A stretch of DNA of 64,000 nucleotides from contig NZ_OCPC01000001.1 of assembly GCF_900220985.1 (NCBI RefSeq), forward strand, positions 248,001 through 312,000. The letters run 5' to 3'. This stretch comes from Parahoeflea halophila. Its GTDB lineage: Bacteria > Pseudomonadota > Alphaproteobacteria > Rhizobiales > Rhizobiaceae. Shown here piece by piece: positions 1 to 9,638 of this stretch. The first letter of the stretch is position 1, and every line of letters begins with the position of its first letter. A program made the position numbers and the translations under genes. Below the pieces are notes generated by a model. That model was not told where the DNA came from. It saw only the letters and a program-made list of their open reading frames with translations, and did no database searches.

Positions 1-80
1 GTACGAATAGATACACCTCATCTAACGTTCATTCAATCGAATGCGCCTTCGTACCCTTCGCTGCACGCAAGGAGGAAACG

Positions 81-521
81 ATGACCATGAACATACTTGG
101 TGCTGATGCCGTTGAGTGGCTCGGCGTCCACTACAGGACCATCCTCAAGACCGCCGATAGCGGCGGCGCAATTTCAGTGGTGGATTCGGTCTCTCCGTCG
201 AAAACCGGACCGCCGCGCCATGTCCACCACGGCGCCGATGAGACCTTCGTCATCCTGTCGGGAGATATCCTGTTCTGGCTGGAGGGCAAGGAGCTCTCCC
301 GAGGGCCCGGCGAAACCATGTTTATTCCCCGCGGCAAGGAACACACCTTCCAGGTCGTCAGCGACTCCCCCTCGCGTCATCTCGTCATCCTGACGCCCGG
401 AGGCTTCGAAGGCTTCTTCGCAGAAATGGCCGCCGGACAGTTCCGGATTCCTCAGGACATGCCCGTAATCGCCGAAGCCGCAGCCCGGTATCAGATGGAC
501 TTCACCGGACCACCCTTGTGA
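81..521 (+). CDS. cupin domain protein
   Basis: Single-domain cupin of 146 residues; the substrate is not evident. The first cupin motif is visible around residues 44-63 (histidines in RHVHHGADETF followed by a Gly-Asp turn) and the second around residues 72-90 (PGETMFIPRGKEHTF), so the metal-binding His/His/Glu/His set looks present. The start is fixed by a strong ribosome binding site, AAGGAGGAA, just upstream. A membrane protein follows 27 bases downstream with its own AAGGAG site, so the two may be co-transcribed. Cupins of this size include isomerases, dioxygenases and regulators, and nothing here selects one. Confidence 0.8.
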   Translation: MTMNILGADAVEWLGVHYRTILKTADSGGAISVVDSVSPSKTGPPRHVHHGADETFVILSGDILFWLEGKELSRGPGETMFIPRGKEHTFQVVSDSPSRHLVILTPGGFEGFFAEMAAGQFRIPQDMPVIAEAAARYQMDFTGPPL

Positions 522-548
522 TTGTAACACCCTTTAAGGAGTAGACCC

Positions 549-941
549 ATGAAACACATCGCAACCCGCTTTTTCGTTACCGGGGCCATCTTCGCCCTGA
601 TTGGCATGATCTGGGGCATCCAGATGTCCGCCACCAGCGATCACACCCTGGCACCGGCCCATGGTCACCTCAACCTGATCGGCTTCGTGGCGATGGCGGT
701 CTTTGGCACCTTCTACGCGCTCAGTCCCACGGCTGCCGGATCCAGACTGGCCGGGATCCACTACCTGCTCACAACCGCTGCGGTTCTGGTGCTGGTGCCC
801 GGCATAGCCCTTGCGATCTCCGGATCGGGCGAAACCCTTGCCAAGATCGGCTCGGTGCTTGCGCTGGTCTCGATGGCGCTGTTCGCCTTCGTGGTGTTTC
901 GCCACGGCGTGGGTGCTCAGCCCGGAGCGCAGCCGCAATAA
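549..941 (+). CDS. small four-helix membrane protein, cytochrome oxidase subunit I-like
   Basis: 130-residue protein with four predicted membrane segments (about 7-25, 43-62, 76-93 and 101-119). The AHGHLNLIGF stretch at about residues 40-49 resembles the histidine-bearing helix of short proteins often annotated as haem-copper oxidase subunit I-like or NnrS-like. It is far too short to be an oxidase, so a haem or metal role is only inferred. A good ribosome binding site, AAGGAG, precedes the ATG. It probably forms a transcription unit with the cupin upstream. Confidence 0.7.
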   Translation: MKHIATRFFVTGAIFALIGMIWGIQMSATSDHTLAPAHGHLNLIGFVAMAVFGTFYALSPTAAGSRLAGIHYLLTTAAVLVLVPGIALAISGSGETLAKIGSVLALVSMALFAFVVFRHGVGAQPGAQPQ

Positions 942-1015
942 CGCGCATGATGCGCCTGGCCCGCACCGGGCGCATCCGCGATGGCCTGGGGCAAGCTCGG
1001 TCACGGCGTGGTTTG

Positions 1016-1333
1016 TCACTTCCTGGCGCGCAACGCCGCATCCCACGCCAGCGCCACCCATCTGGCCAGCTCATCCGGATCATCAAGCGCTGCATCGGGT
1101 ATCGACCAGTAGGGCATCGCCACCGGCTTGGCCTTGCCGTCATAAGTCCACTGGCTGGCGCCGGCTTCGGCAAACGCCGGCGCCGTCTGCGCATCTGCCT
1201 TGAGCAGAATGTCCCCGCTGACCTCCAGCGCCAGGATCCTGCCCTCATGATAGATGCCCTTGCCGCCAAACATGCGCTTGATCGTCACATCGCCGAGGCT
1301 GACAAACATGTCTCGGATTGCGTCATTGTCCAT
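1016..1333 (-). CDS. TfoX N-terminal domain protein
   Basis: 105-residue protein matching the TfoX/Sxy N-terminal domain. The family hallmark is the MFGGKGIYHEGRILALEV region near residues 21-38, followed by a tryptophan/tyrosine segment. In gammaproteobacteria the domain occurs in the competence regulator TfoX, but in rhizobia stand-alone copies have no proven role. The C-terminal TfoX domain is absent, as usual for these short homologues. It is transcribed on its own, convergent with the gene pair to its left. Confidence 0.8.
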   Translation of the reverse strand: MDNDAIRDMFVSLGDVTIKRMFGGKGIYHEGRILALEVSGDILLKADAQTAPAFAEAGASQWTYDGKAKPVAMPYWSIPDAALDDPDELARWVALAWDAALRARK

Positions 1334-1435
1334 TGCATTCCCCCTTGCCCTGCAGCCTTACTAAGCGGCCTGAACGTCTACCGGTTCTGTGCTCACCCAT
1401 CTTGCCGTCAAGCGGTCCCGCACCATATCGGCATA

Positions 1436-1609
1436 ATGTCGAAACCGGTCAAAAAATCCGACCTGCCGCAAAAGTCATGCGCCTGTTGCAACCGTCCCTT
1501 CAGCTGGCGGCGCAAATGGGCTCGCGTCTGGGATGAGGTCAGATACTGCTCGGATCGCTGCCGGTCCGCAGCCCGCATCCGGGCAACCGGACCGCGCGTG
1601 ACAGGCTAG
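1436..1609 (+). CDS. DUF2256 zinc-ribbon-like small protein
   Basis: 57-residue basic protein. Cysteine pairs CxxC at residues 15-18 and CxxxC at 38-42 suggest a zinc-binding knuckle. The core PFSWRRKWARVWDEVRYCS is the signature of DUF2256, a widespread small family of unknown function, which resolves the true start among longer upstream options in the same frame. The stop codon merges directly into a palindromic intergenic repeat, which probably sits in its transcript. Confidence 0.82.
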   Translation: MSKPVKKSDLPQKSCACCNRPFSWRRKWARVWDEVRYCSDRCRSAARIRATGPRVTG

Positions 1610-1711
1610 AGCATTTCCGGCGGAGACAGAGTCACCGTAAATGCTCTTTCTTGTTGTTTTGCTGCAATTCCGGACCCGAAACCGGTTCCCACTTTCGCTG
1701 GAATTGCTCTA
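1608..1711. repeat. rhizobial palindromic intergenic repeat (RIME-like)
   Basis: Two-part palindromic element. The left half has perfect 9-base arms AGAGCATTT (1608-1616) and AAATGCTCT (1639-1647). The right half has 8-base arms GCAATTCC (1664-1671) and GGAATTGC (1700-1707) enclosing a GAAACCGGTTCCCACTTTC-type core. This matches the design of abundant non-autonomous repeats in Rhizobium, Sinorhizobium and Mesorhizobium genomes. It overlaps the stop codon of the DUF2256 gene. Confidence 0.75.
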
Positions 1712-1722
1712 ACAGCGGGCCA

Positions 1723-3360
1723 TCAGTCCGGTGCAGGCGTCTCTGTCACGCCGCCCGCTTCGCGCACCGCAGCTGGCGTATCAACGTCGAGCCGTGCGGC
1801 AGGTCCGATTTCGACATCAATCACGGGCCAGGTGCCGCTTTCGATCAGTGCCCGGGCACCGACATCACCCGTAAGCGTCATGGCGTCGGCAAAGGCGGAT
1901 CTCGGCAGGATCACCGGATTTCCGCGCCGGTCCCCGTCACAGGCGCGGATGATTGCAGTTCCCCCATGCGCAGCGAAGGTCTCGATCAAGCGGTCGAGAT
2001 GGGCAGGTTTCAGCGCCGGCATGTCGCCCAGGAGCACCAGTGCGCCCGATACGTCGGCACCAAGCGCGCCCAGCCCGTGGCGCAGCGATGACGCCATGCC
2101 GGTGGCAAATTCACCATTGTGCACCATCTCCACCGCAAGCCCGGCAAGGCTCTTGGCAATGTCGGCGCTGCGGTGCCCGGTTACCACCACCGTCCGGCCC
2201 GCGTGCGAAGCCAGGGCCGTGCCCGCCATCTTGCGGATCAGCGTCTCGCCATCGAACGCTGCCAGCAGCTTGTGTCCCGCCGCCACCCCCATCCGGCTCG
2301 CGCGTCCGGCAGCAAGCAGAACAACGGCAACATCAGTTCCCGGTCTGCGGCCTCGTTTCACGACCGGCTGCCGGGGCTGCGGCCGCGTCGGGATCTCCTT
2401 GAGCAGCCCGCCCACGCCCATTCCCGAAATGTCCACCGAGGATGGCGGCTCACCGGCAAGTATTCGGGCCAGCACCCAGTCGAAGCCGTTTTCCTTGGGA
2501 CTGCGGGCACAGCCCGGCGCACCGATGATTGGCACCTCTCCCAGCCAGCCCAGCACCAGCAGATTGCCGGGATCGACAGGCATCCCGACCCGCTCAACAT
2601 GGCCGCCTGCCTGCCGTATGGCTGCCGGGATCACATCCTCGGAATCGGTGACCGCGGACGCACCGAAGACGATGATCATCTGGTGGAGCTTTGCCATCCG
2701 CCCGATCTCGCCCGCGACCGCCGCTGCGTCATGCGCAGCGCGGATTTCTTCCACGAGCTCGGAGCCGCTCAGCGCCAGCCGGGACGCCAGCAATTGGCGG
2801 GTCTTTTCCATCACCTTGGATTTGAGTGTCGGCAGACGCGTCGCGATCAGCCCCACCCTCGCCGGGCGGAATGCCCGCACCTGTGCAAGGCCGTTGACCG
2901 CGATTGCACTGATGGCACGTGCCAGCGAGGCGCCGGAGACCGCCAGCGGAATGATCTTGATCGTCGCCACCATCTCGCCTGCCTGCACTGCGCTGTAATC
3001 GTCAAGGCAGGCAAATGTGATTGCCGGGTCGATCGCATTGAACGCATTGACCAGGGATCTGTCGGCACGGAACAACCCGGCCTCCTCGGCGTGCAGGTTG
3101 ACCCGCCCGGTGGACGCATTGGCAGCACGGATACTGGAGCCGGCAAATGCCCCGGCCAGCGCTTCTGCGGCCGCATCCTCGCCGACGTCACCCTCGTCGA
3201 GCCGGGCCACGATCACTTCATCGGCGCCCTGAGCACCAAGACGCGTGAGGTCCTCTGCACTGAGTACATGGCCCTTTTTCAGCCGCACCGCGCCAAGCGA
3301 AAGCGAATGCGCCAGCACCGCCCCCTCGGCCTCAGACAACGGCACAGGACCAAAGTACAT
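1723..3360 (-). CDS. molybdopterin-binding / MocA-like nucleotidyltransferase fusion
   Basis: 545-residue two-domain protein. Residues 1 to about 335 resemble the MoeA/MogA molybdopterin-binding fold, with an acidic-glycine loop and an IVFGASAVTDSEDVIP segment. From about 345 a MobA/MocA-like nucleotidyltransferase begins with the LLAAGRASRMG nucleotide loop and a KLL lysine. MocA-type domains add CMP to molybdopterin, making the cytosine dinucleotide cofactor of xanthine and CO dehydrogenase type enzymes. It lies 3 bases after the XdhC gene as the last member of the maturation operon. The fused architecture is common in rhizobia; substrate choice (CTP) is inferred. Confidence 0.85.
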   Translation of the reverse strand: MYFGPVPLSEAEGAVLAHSLSLGAVRLKKGHVLSAEDLTRLGAQGADEVIVARLDEGDVGEDAAAEALAGAFAGSSIRAANASTGRVNLHAEEAGLFRADRSLVNAFNAIDPAITFACLDDYSAVQAGEMVATIKIIPLAVSGASLARAISAIAVNGLAQVRAFRPARVGLIATRLPTLKSKVMEKTRQLLASRLALSGSELVEEIRAAHDAAAVAGEIGRMAKLHQMIIVFGASAVTDSEDVIPAAIRQAGGHVERVGMPVDPGNLLVLGWLGEVPIIGAPGCARSPKENGFDWVLARILAGEPPSSVDISGMGVGGLLKEIPTRPQPRQPVVKRGRRPGTDVAVVLLAAGRASRMGVAAGHKLLAAFDGETLIRKMAGTALASHAGRTVVVTGHRSADIAKSLAGLAVEMVHNGEFATGMASSLRHGLGALGADVSGALVLLGDMPALKPAHLDRLIETFAAHGGTAIIRACDGDRRGNPVILPRSAFADAMTLTGDVGARALIESGTWPVIDVEIGPAARLDVDTPAAVREAGGVTETPAPD

Positions 3361-3363
3361 TTG

Positions 3364-4074
3364 TCACTCTTTCGGCGGCTGACTGGAGGTTGGTTGAGCC
3401 GACTTGCGCAGCGCCGCAATCACCTGCGCCAGGATCGCAACGGCGATTTCCTGCGGGCTCTGTGCGCCGATATCAGCGCCGATCGGTGCGTCGATCCGGC
3501 CGATGTCGGCCTCGCTGAGACCAGCCTGCGTGAGCCGTTCCACCCGTCTTGCATGGGTTTTCCGCGAACCCAGCGCGCCGACATAGAACGCCTCCGCCTT
3601 CAACGCCGTTATCAAAGGCCAGTCATCGATCTTCGGATCATGCGTCACCGCCACCAGCGCCGTGAAGGCATCAATCGGCCGATCTTTCAACGCATCCTCC
3701 GGCCAGTCGGCAATCAGCTCGACGTTTTCAAACCGTTCCGGCGTGGCAAAGGCGGTGCGCGGATCAACCACCCGCACGTCAAAACCCGCCATCGTCGCCA
3801 TCGGTGCCAGCGCCTGCGAGATGTGGACCGCGCCGATGATAACCATCCGCGGCGCCGGTAGATGGACATTGATGAAGAAGCGCTGCCCTTCGGCTTCCAT
3901 CGCGCCTGATTTGCCGGACCGGAACGCCTTCGTCACGGCCTCGCCAAGCTCTCCCGAAACCGGATCGCCCTTCTTCACCAGCCGGTTGCGGCCTTCAGAA
4001 AGATCGGTCAGCATGATCACCGCCTGCCGCTCGCGCCGGGCTTCGTTGAGCTTTCTGAGCAGGTGCGGGTCCAT
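3364..4074 (-). CDS. XdhC family protein, Rossmann domain half (CoxF-like)
   Basis: 236-residue protein corresponding to the C-terminal Rossmann half of XdhC/CoxF. Visible are the nucleotide-binding segment MVIIGAVHIS near residue 77, the VGALGSRKTHARR motif near residue 166 and the IGAQSPQEIAVAILAQV helix typical of the family. XdhC proteins bind and insert sulfurated molybdenum cofactor into molybdenum hydroxylases. Here the family is split in two genes: this start codon shares one base with the stop of the N-terminal half (TGATG), indicating translational coupling. Confidence 0.88.
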   Translation of the reverse strand: MDPHLLRKLNEARRERQAVIMLTDLSEGRNRLVKKGDPVSGELGEAVTKAFRSGKSGAMEAEGQRFFINVHLPAPRMVIIGAVHISQALAPMATMAGFDVRVVDPRTAFATPERFENVELIADWPEDALKDRPIDAFTALVAVTHDPKIDDWPLITALKAEAFYVGALGSRKTHARRVERLTQAGLSEADIGRIDAPIGADIGAQSPQEIAVAILAQVIAALRKSAQPTSSQPPKE

Positions 4075-4433
4075 CAGCCGACCCGCTCGAGATAGACCTG
4101 GATCTTGCCGCCACAGGACAGCCCGACCCGCCAGGCAGTTTCATCGGCCACGCCGAATTCCAGCATTTTCGGCTCGCCGCTGGCAATCACGTCGGCGGCC
4201 TCGGAAATCACCGCGCCCTCGACGCAGCCGCCTGAGACCGACCCGCTGAAATTGCCCTCTTCATCGATCACCAGATGGCTGCCGACCGGCCGCGGCGCGG
4301 AGCCCCAGGTTTCGACGACGGTGGCCACCGCAACCTCGCGGCCGGAGAGCATCCAGCGCTCGGCAACCGTCAGCGGATCGAGCTGATCGTCGCCATCCCC
4401 AACAATGCTTCCCGGTGTCATGCCAGCCTCCAT
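4074..4433 (-). CDS. XdhC family protein, N-terminal half (CoxI-like)
   Basis: 119-residue protein equal to the N-terminal XdhC/CoxI domain. It has the hallmark segments TWGSAPRPVGSHLVI, SVSGGCVEGAVI (conserved cysteine) and a second cysteine in GLSCGGKIQVYLE at the C-terminus. In XdhC these cysteines are linked to molybdenum cofactor handling during sulfuration and insertion. It precedes the Rossmann half with a one-base overlap and follows the CoxE-like gene by about 48 bases. Confidence 0.88.
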   Translation of the reverse strand: MEAGMTPGSIVGDGDDQLDPLTVAERWMLSGREVAVATVVETWGSAPRPVGSHLVIDEEGNFSGSVSGGCVEGAVISEAADVIASGEPKMLEFGVADETAWRVGLSCGGKIQVYLERVG

Positions 4434-4481
4434 CCTTGTTAGACGAATATGGCCCCTGCCGGCAGTTTATGACAAGGGGCG

Positions 4482-5707
4482 TCAGAGATAGCGACGCGGA
4501 TCGGCTGCCGACGCATTCCTCTCGCCCAGTGCGGCGACGAGATCGGCCATCGCGTCGATGTTGTGGACCGGCCGGAATTCGTCAACATGGTCGAGCATCG
4601 TACGCACTCCGCGGGCGCGCGCCTCGAAGCCGTCAAATCGCAGCAGCGGGTTCATCCAGATCAGCCGCCGGCACGACCGGTGCAGACGGTCCATCTCGGT
4701 GTCGAGTTCCTCGATCGACTCGCGCTCCAGCCCGTCGGTGATCAGGATCACCACGGCGCCCTGCCCCAGCACCCGGCGCGACCATTGCCGGTTGAACAGC
4801 CGCAGCGCCTCGCCGATCCGGGTTCCGCCCGACCAATCCTTGACCGTACCGGTGCACTGGTCCACCGCCTCGTCGGGATCCTTGTTGCGCATCTGCCGTG
4901 TAATGTTGGTCAGCCGTGTGCCGAACAGGAACGTGTGAACCCCGCGCCGGCGCTCGCTCAGCGCATGCATGAAATGCAGGAAGATCCGGGTGTACTGGCT
5001 CATCGATCCGGAAATATCGGCGATGATCACCAGCGGCGGATGCACTTTGCGGCGCTTGCGGAATCGTGGCAGGATCAGATCGCCGCCGGTGCGCATCGCA
5101 GCCCGCATGGTCGCACGCGGGTCAATCCGTATCGGCACCGCAGACGGTTTGAAGCGCCTGGTCTCGACCAGGTCGAAGGGCAACGACAGCTCGCCGATGG
5201 CACGCTTGGCCTCGGCCAGTTCGACCGCTGTCATCTGAGCGAAATCCTGCTGCCTCAATACCTCGTGGCCGGAAGTCGTCTCCCGCGCATCGATGTCGAT
5301 CATCGGCTTGTCTTCTGGCGGCCGCTGCTTCTCGTGGCCTTCGAACAGCGCCTGGCTGACACGGGTCTCTCCGGCCTGCAGTTTCTCGCGCTGCCTGTTC
5401 TCCATTGCCACCGGCGAGAACATGGCGATCATCTTTTCGACCAGGTCACGGCTGCGCCAGAACAGCTTGAACGCCTGGTCAAAGACCTCGTGATCCTCGC
5501 GCCGCTTGACGAACACCGAATGCAGCACCCAGTAAAATTCCTCGCGGCTGCCGATGCCGGCGATCTGGACCGCGTCGACCGCATCACGCACTGCCGCGGG
5601 CCCAACCTTGAGCCCGGCCTTGCGCAGGACCCTGGCAAAATAGACCACGTTGTCCGGGATACGGCCGTCGCCTCCGCTAAAACCAGAGGTGTGTGCGGCG
5701 TCTGCCA

Positions 5708-5708
<1 letters not shown>
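4482..5708 (-). CDS. CoxE-like VWA domain protein
   Basis: Protein of about 408 residues with a C-terminal von Willebrand A domain. The metal-dependent adhesion site DISGSMS is at about residues 231-237, with the later conserved threonine (GGTRIGEAL) and aspartate (ILITDGLER). CoxE with the AAA ATPase CoxD is required for maturation of the Cu/Mo active site of carbon monoxide dehydrogenase in Oligotropha. The ATG at 5708 shares one base with the stop of the coxD-like gene; a GTG one codon upstream is an alternative start. Confidence 0.88.
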
Positions 5709-6631
<923 letters not shown>

Positions 6632-6678
6632 CGTGGCTCCGGGGTCGGGGTTTTGGAAGGGTCTCCCTCAAACCGAGG

Positions 6679-7224
6679 CTAGACGGAATGGTACCCGCGG
6701 TCCAGATACAGAAGCGCAGGACCGGCAGGTCCGGTTCTTAGACCGGTCACTTCACCGATCAGCACGGTATGGGTGGCAACGTTCTTGGCATCGACCAAGC
6801 GACAGTCAAAGACAGCCGCAGCCCCCACCAGTGTCGGCACGCCGGTGGTGATCGTGTCCCACTCACCCAGTGCAAACCGGTCTTCGACGCTCAGGTGATC
6901 GCGGCCGGAAAATGCGTTTGCCAGGTGCTCATGATCGGCGAGCAGCGTGTTGAGTGCGAAGACACCCGATTCGATAAAGATCCTGTTGAGCGGGTTCGAA
7001 TGGTTGAGACACACCAGCAGTGTGCCGGGGTTGTCCGACACCGAGCAAGCCGCCGTCACCGTCACGCCCCGCCGCTCACCTTCGTGCAGGGTCGTGGCGA
7101 TTTGCACATGCCCGGCATAACGCGCCATCGCATCGCGATAATCTCTGGTATCGATTGTCTGCCGTTTCAACACGCCTGCGCCTCGGTTCTGGGACCGCGT
7201 CCCGGTCGTCTTCCTGTCGTCCAT
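6679..7224 (-). CDS. flavin reductase family protein
   Basis: 181-residue protein of the flavin reductase-like FMN-binding fold. Family features are the GVTVTAACSVSDNPGTLLVCLN stretch near residues 53-74, the FALNTL strand and the terminal LLYLDRGYH. Members reduce FMN or FAD for a partner oxygenase or act as oxidoreductases themselves. The start is placed at the MDDRK methionine; a longer form from 7263 is possible but lacks family similarity. It is the first gene of the minus-strand molybdenum maturation cluster; no oxygenase partner lies nearby. Confidence 0.8.
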   Translation of the reverse strand: MDDRKTTGTRSQNRGAGVLKRQTIDTRDYRDAMARYAGHVQIATTLHEGERRGVTVTAACSVSDNPGTLLVCLNHSNPLNRIFIESGVFALNTLLADHEHLANAFSGRDHLSVEDRFALGEWDTITTGVPTLVGAAAVFDCRLVDAKNVATHTVLIGEVTGLRTGPAGPALLYLDRGYHSV

Positions 7225-7350
7225 ACATAAAGTCTCAACGCAGTTTTGAAACCCGCCGGGCACGACTTTTTATCCCGCACCAGCGCCAGTTCGGACCCAA
7301 GCAACGGATTTTGCTTTGATTACACGGGTTCGCCGGGCTAAATACCGGCC

Positions 7351-8475
7351 ATGTTGATCCGGCTTCCCTGTTTGCGCCTGTCCCTGCTCGTGGCTTTGTT
7401 GTCTGCCGCTGTTCCAGCGCTGGCGGAACCCTTCCATGTCGGCCTCGTCATTCCCCAATCAGGCCAGTTCAAACCGCTCGGCGATCACGTTCGAGAGGCT
7501 TTTTCGGTCTGGGACAATGCCAATCCCGGGGTGTTTGATGACATTGTCGAGGGCGAGGACGGTTGCTCCGAACAGGCCGGCGCCGACGCCGCCGCCGCGA
7601 TGATCGAGGCCGGCGCCAATGTGGTGGTGGGGTTCCTGTGCACAGAAAGTCTGGCCGCTGCCTTGCCGCTGCTGTCTGACGAAAACATCCCGGTCATCAC
7701 CCTCACCGTCCGCGCCGACATCATCGGCGAAGAAGCAGCGCGCCTGGGCTGGAAGTTCTTCCGGCTCGCCCCGCGCGCGGGTTCCGAAGCCGATATTGCC
7801 TCCGAAGCCATCCTCCGGCTGTGGGCGGACAAGCCGTTCGCGCTCATCGAGGATGGCGCGATCTCCGGACGCGAACTGGTCGAGGCCATCCGCATCAAGC
7901 TCGAGGAGCGCGGGCTGAAACCCACTTTCGTCGACAATTACCGGCCCGGCCAAGCGACCCAGCCGAGCCTGATCCGCAGGCTCAAATCCGCCGGCGTCGC
8001 CCGCGTCTTTGTCGGCGGCGAACGCTCCGACCTCGCTGTCATTGCCATGGAAGCCGAACGCCAGGGCGTCGCACTCAAATTCATGGGCGGCGATCTGTTG
8101 CACGCCCCACAAGGCGAGCTCCCGCTACCCGACGGCACCCTGGCCGTGCTGGCAGCTGGCGCCACGCCGGGACCGGAGGCCGAAGCAGCCAGCAGGATCC
8201 TGAAAGACAACGGCCTGATTGCCGAAGGGCTGCGAATACCCGCCTATGCCGCAGCCGAAATTCTCGGCACCATCGCCACGCGCATGGAATACAGCGAGAC
8301 CAGTCTCGATGAAGCTTTGCGAAGTACCACGTTTTCAACCGCCCTCGGACCGGTGACTTTCGATGAGAACGGCGAACGACGGGAACCTGGTTTCGTGCTT
8401 GCCATCCTGCGGGATGGCGAATTCAAACGGCTGAGCATCGAGGGCGCAGCCCGAATCGGCGGAGACGGCCAATGA
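7351..8475 (+). CDS. periplasmic binding protein, branched-chain amino acid type
   Basis: 374-residue secreted protein with a Sec signal peptide ending near AVPALA (residue 25). The body matches type 1 periplasmic binding proteins of the LivJ/LivK class (Peripla_BP_6): HVGLVIPQSG at the mature N-terminus and the VVVGFLCTESLAAALPLL ligand-hinge segment. Such proteins feed ABC importers, but no permease or ATPase gene is adjacent. Its stop overlaps the start of a P1 peptidase gene by four bases (ATGA), suggesting coupled expression and perhaps a peptide or amide ligand. Confidence 0.82.
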   Translation: MLIRLPCLRLSLLVALLSAAVPALAEPFHVGLVIPQSGQFKPLGDHVREAFSVWDNANPGVFDDIVEGEDGCSEQAGADAAAAMIEAGANVVVGFLCTESLAAALPLLSDENIPVITLTVRADIIGEEAARLGWKFFRLAPRAGSEADIASEAILRLWADKPFALIEDGAISGRELVEAIRIKLEERGLKPTFVDNYRPGQATQPSLIRRLKSAGVARVFVGGERSDLAVIAMEAERQGVALKFMGGDLLHAPQGELPLPDGTLAVLAAGATPGPEAEAASRILKDNGLIAEGLRIPAYAAAEILGTIATRMEYSETSLDEALRSTTFSTALGPVTFDENGERREPGFVLAILRDGEFKRLSIEGAARIGGDGQ

Positions 8476-9494
8476 TCGGGACTGCCATGAAGGCTGGCCC
8501 GCGCAACCTGATCACCGACGTCGCGGGCCTCACCGTCGGCAATGCCAGCGACGCGGAGCTGAATTCCGGCGTTACCGCCATTGTCTGCGATCCGCCCGCC
8601 ACGGCAGCCGTTCAGGTTCTCGGCGGCGCACCCGGCACCCGCGAGACCGATCTGCTCGAGCCCCACAACACGGTCGAGACCGTCAACGGCCTGGTGCTGT
8701 CCGGCGGCTCCGCCTTCGGGCTGGATGCGGCCAGCGGCGCCCAGGCCTGTCTACGCGACCGCGGCATGGGTTTTGAGGTCGGCCCGCACCGCATCCCGAT
8801 CATTCCGTCGGCCATCCTGTTTGACCTGATCAATGGCGGAGACAAGGATTGGGAACGCTATCCACCCTATCGCGAGCTGGGCTACCAGGCAGCAAGAGCC
8901 GCCGCAGAGGATTTCGCCATTGGAACCTCCGGCGCCGGAACTGGTGCGCTGACCGCTACCTTTAAGGGCGGCCTAGGCTCGGCCTCTGCGCTGGTCGCGG
9001 AAGGCCTGACCGTCGGCGCCCTTGTCGCCGCCAATCCGATGGGTACCGCCACCATCGGCAACACGCGCCATTTCTGGGCTGCTCCCTTCGAGATCGGCGA
9101 TGAATTCGGAGGTCTCGGGATGCCGTCGCCGATGCCCGCGGACGCGACCGACCTGAAAATCAAGTTCCGAGACATGTCCCGCGGCGGCTCCAACACCACC
9201 ATTGCCGTTATCGCCACCGATGCCAGACTGAGCAAGGCCGAGGCAAAACGCCTTGCGATTGCGGCCCATGCCGGCTTTGCCCGGGCGATCTGGCCCAGCC
9301 ACACGCCGTTTGACGGAGACTTGGTTTTCGCACTCGCCACCGGGGCCTCGGGCCGGAAGCCGACCAGCGACGAATTCATCGACCTGTGCGCTGCTGCCGC
9401 CTCGACCATGAGCCGCGCCATTGCCCGCGGCATCTACGAGGCCACGCCGGACGATCGCGATTTGATGCCTGCCTGGAGCACGGCCGGGCTTTGA
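8472..9494 (+). CDS. P1 family peptidase (DmpA/BapA type)
   Basis: 340-residue member of peptidase family S58 (P1), the self-processing N-terminal-nucleophile aminopeptidases such as DmpA and beta-peptidyl aminopeptidases. N-terminal NLITDVAGLTVGNA and the LSGGSAFGLDAA motif are family marks. The predicted autocleavage site is the Gly-Ser of RGGSNTTIAVIATDA, where Ser becomes the nucleophile of the beta chain. No signal peptide is seen, so it is probably cytoplasmic. It is translationally coupled to the upstream binding protein. Confidence 0.88.
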   Translation: MIGTAMKAGPRNLITDVAGLTVGNASDAELNSGVTAIVCDPPATAAVQVLGGAPGTRETDLLEPHNTVETVNGLVLSGGSAFGLDAASGAQACLRDRGMGFEVGPHRIPIIPSAILFDLINGGDKDWERYPPYRELGYQAARAAAEDFAIGTSGAGTGALTATFKGGLGSASALVAEGLTVGALVAANPMGTATIGNTRHFWAAPFEIGDEFGGLGMPSPMPADATDLKIKFRDMSRGGSNTTIAVIATDARLSKAEAKRLAIAAHAGFARAIWPSHTPFDGDLVFALATGASGRKPTSDEFIDLCAAAASTMSRAIARGIYEATPDDRDLMPAWSTAGL

Positions 9495-9638
9495 GCCGTC
9501 TCGCGGTTGCCCGCACGCCGCAGCAATGATACGCGGTGCTGCCAACCAATCTGGGATCCCAATGACGCCTCTGCCCTGCAAATCTGCCGTTTCACTTGCC
9601 GGGTTTCCTCAGGCGCGTACCGATGATTCCCGCGGCCG

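Noticed and set aside
2119-3861. 580-codon plus-strand frame
   Set aside because: Antisense to the molybdopterin-binding and XdhC genes, with low-complexity Arg/His/Pro composition.
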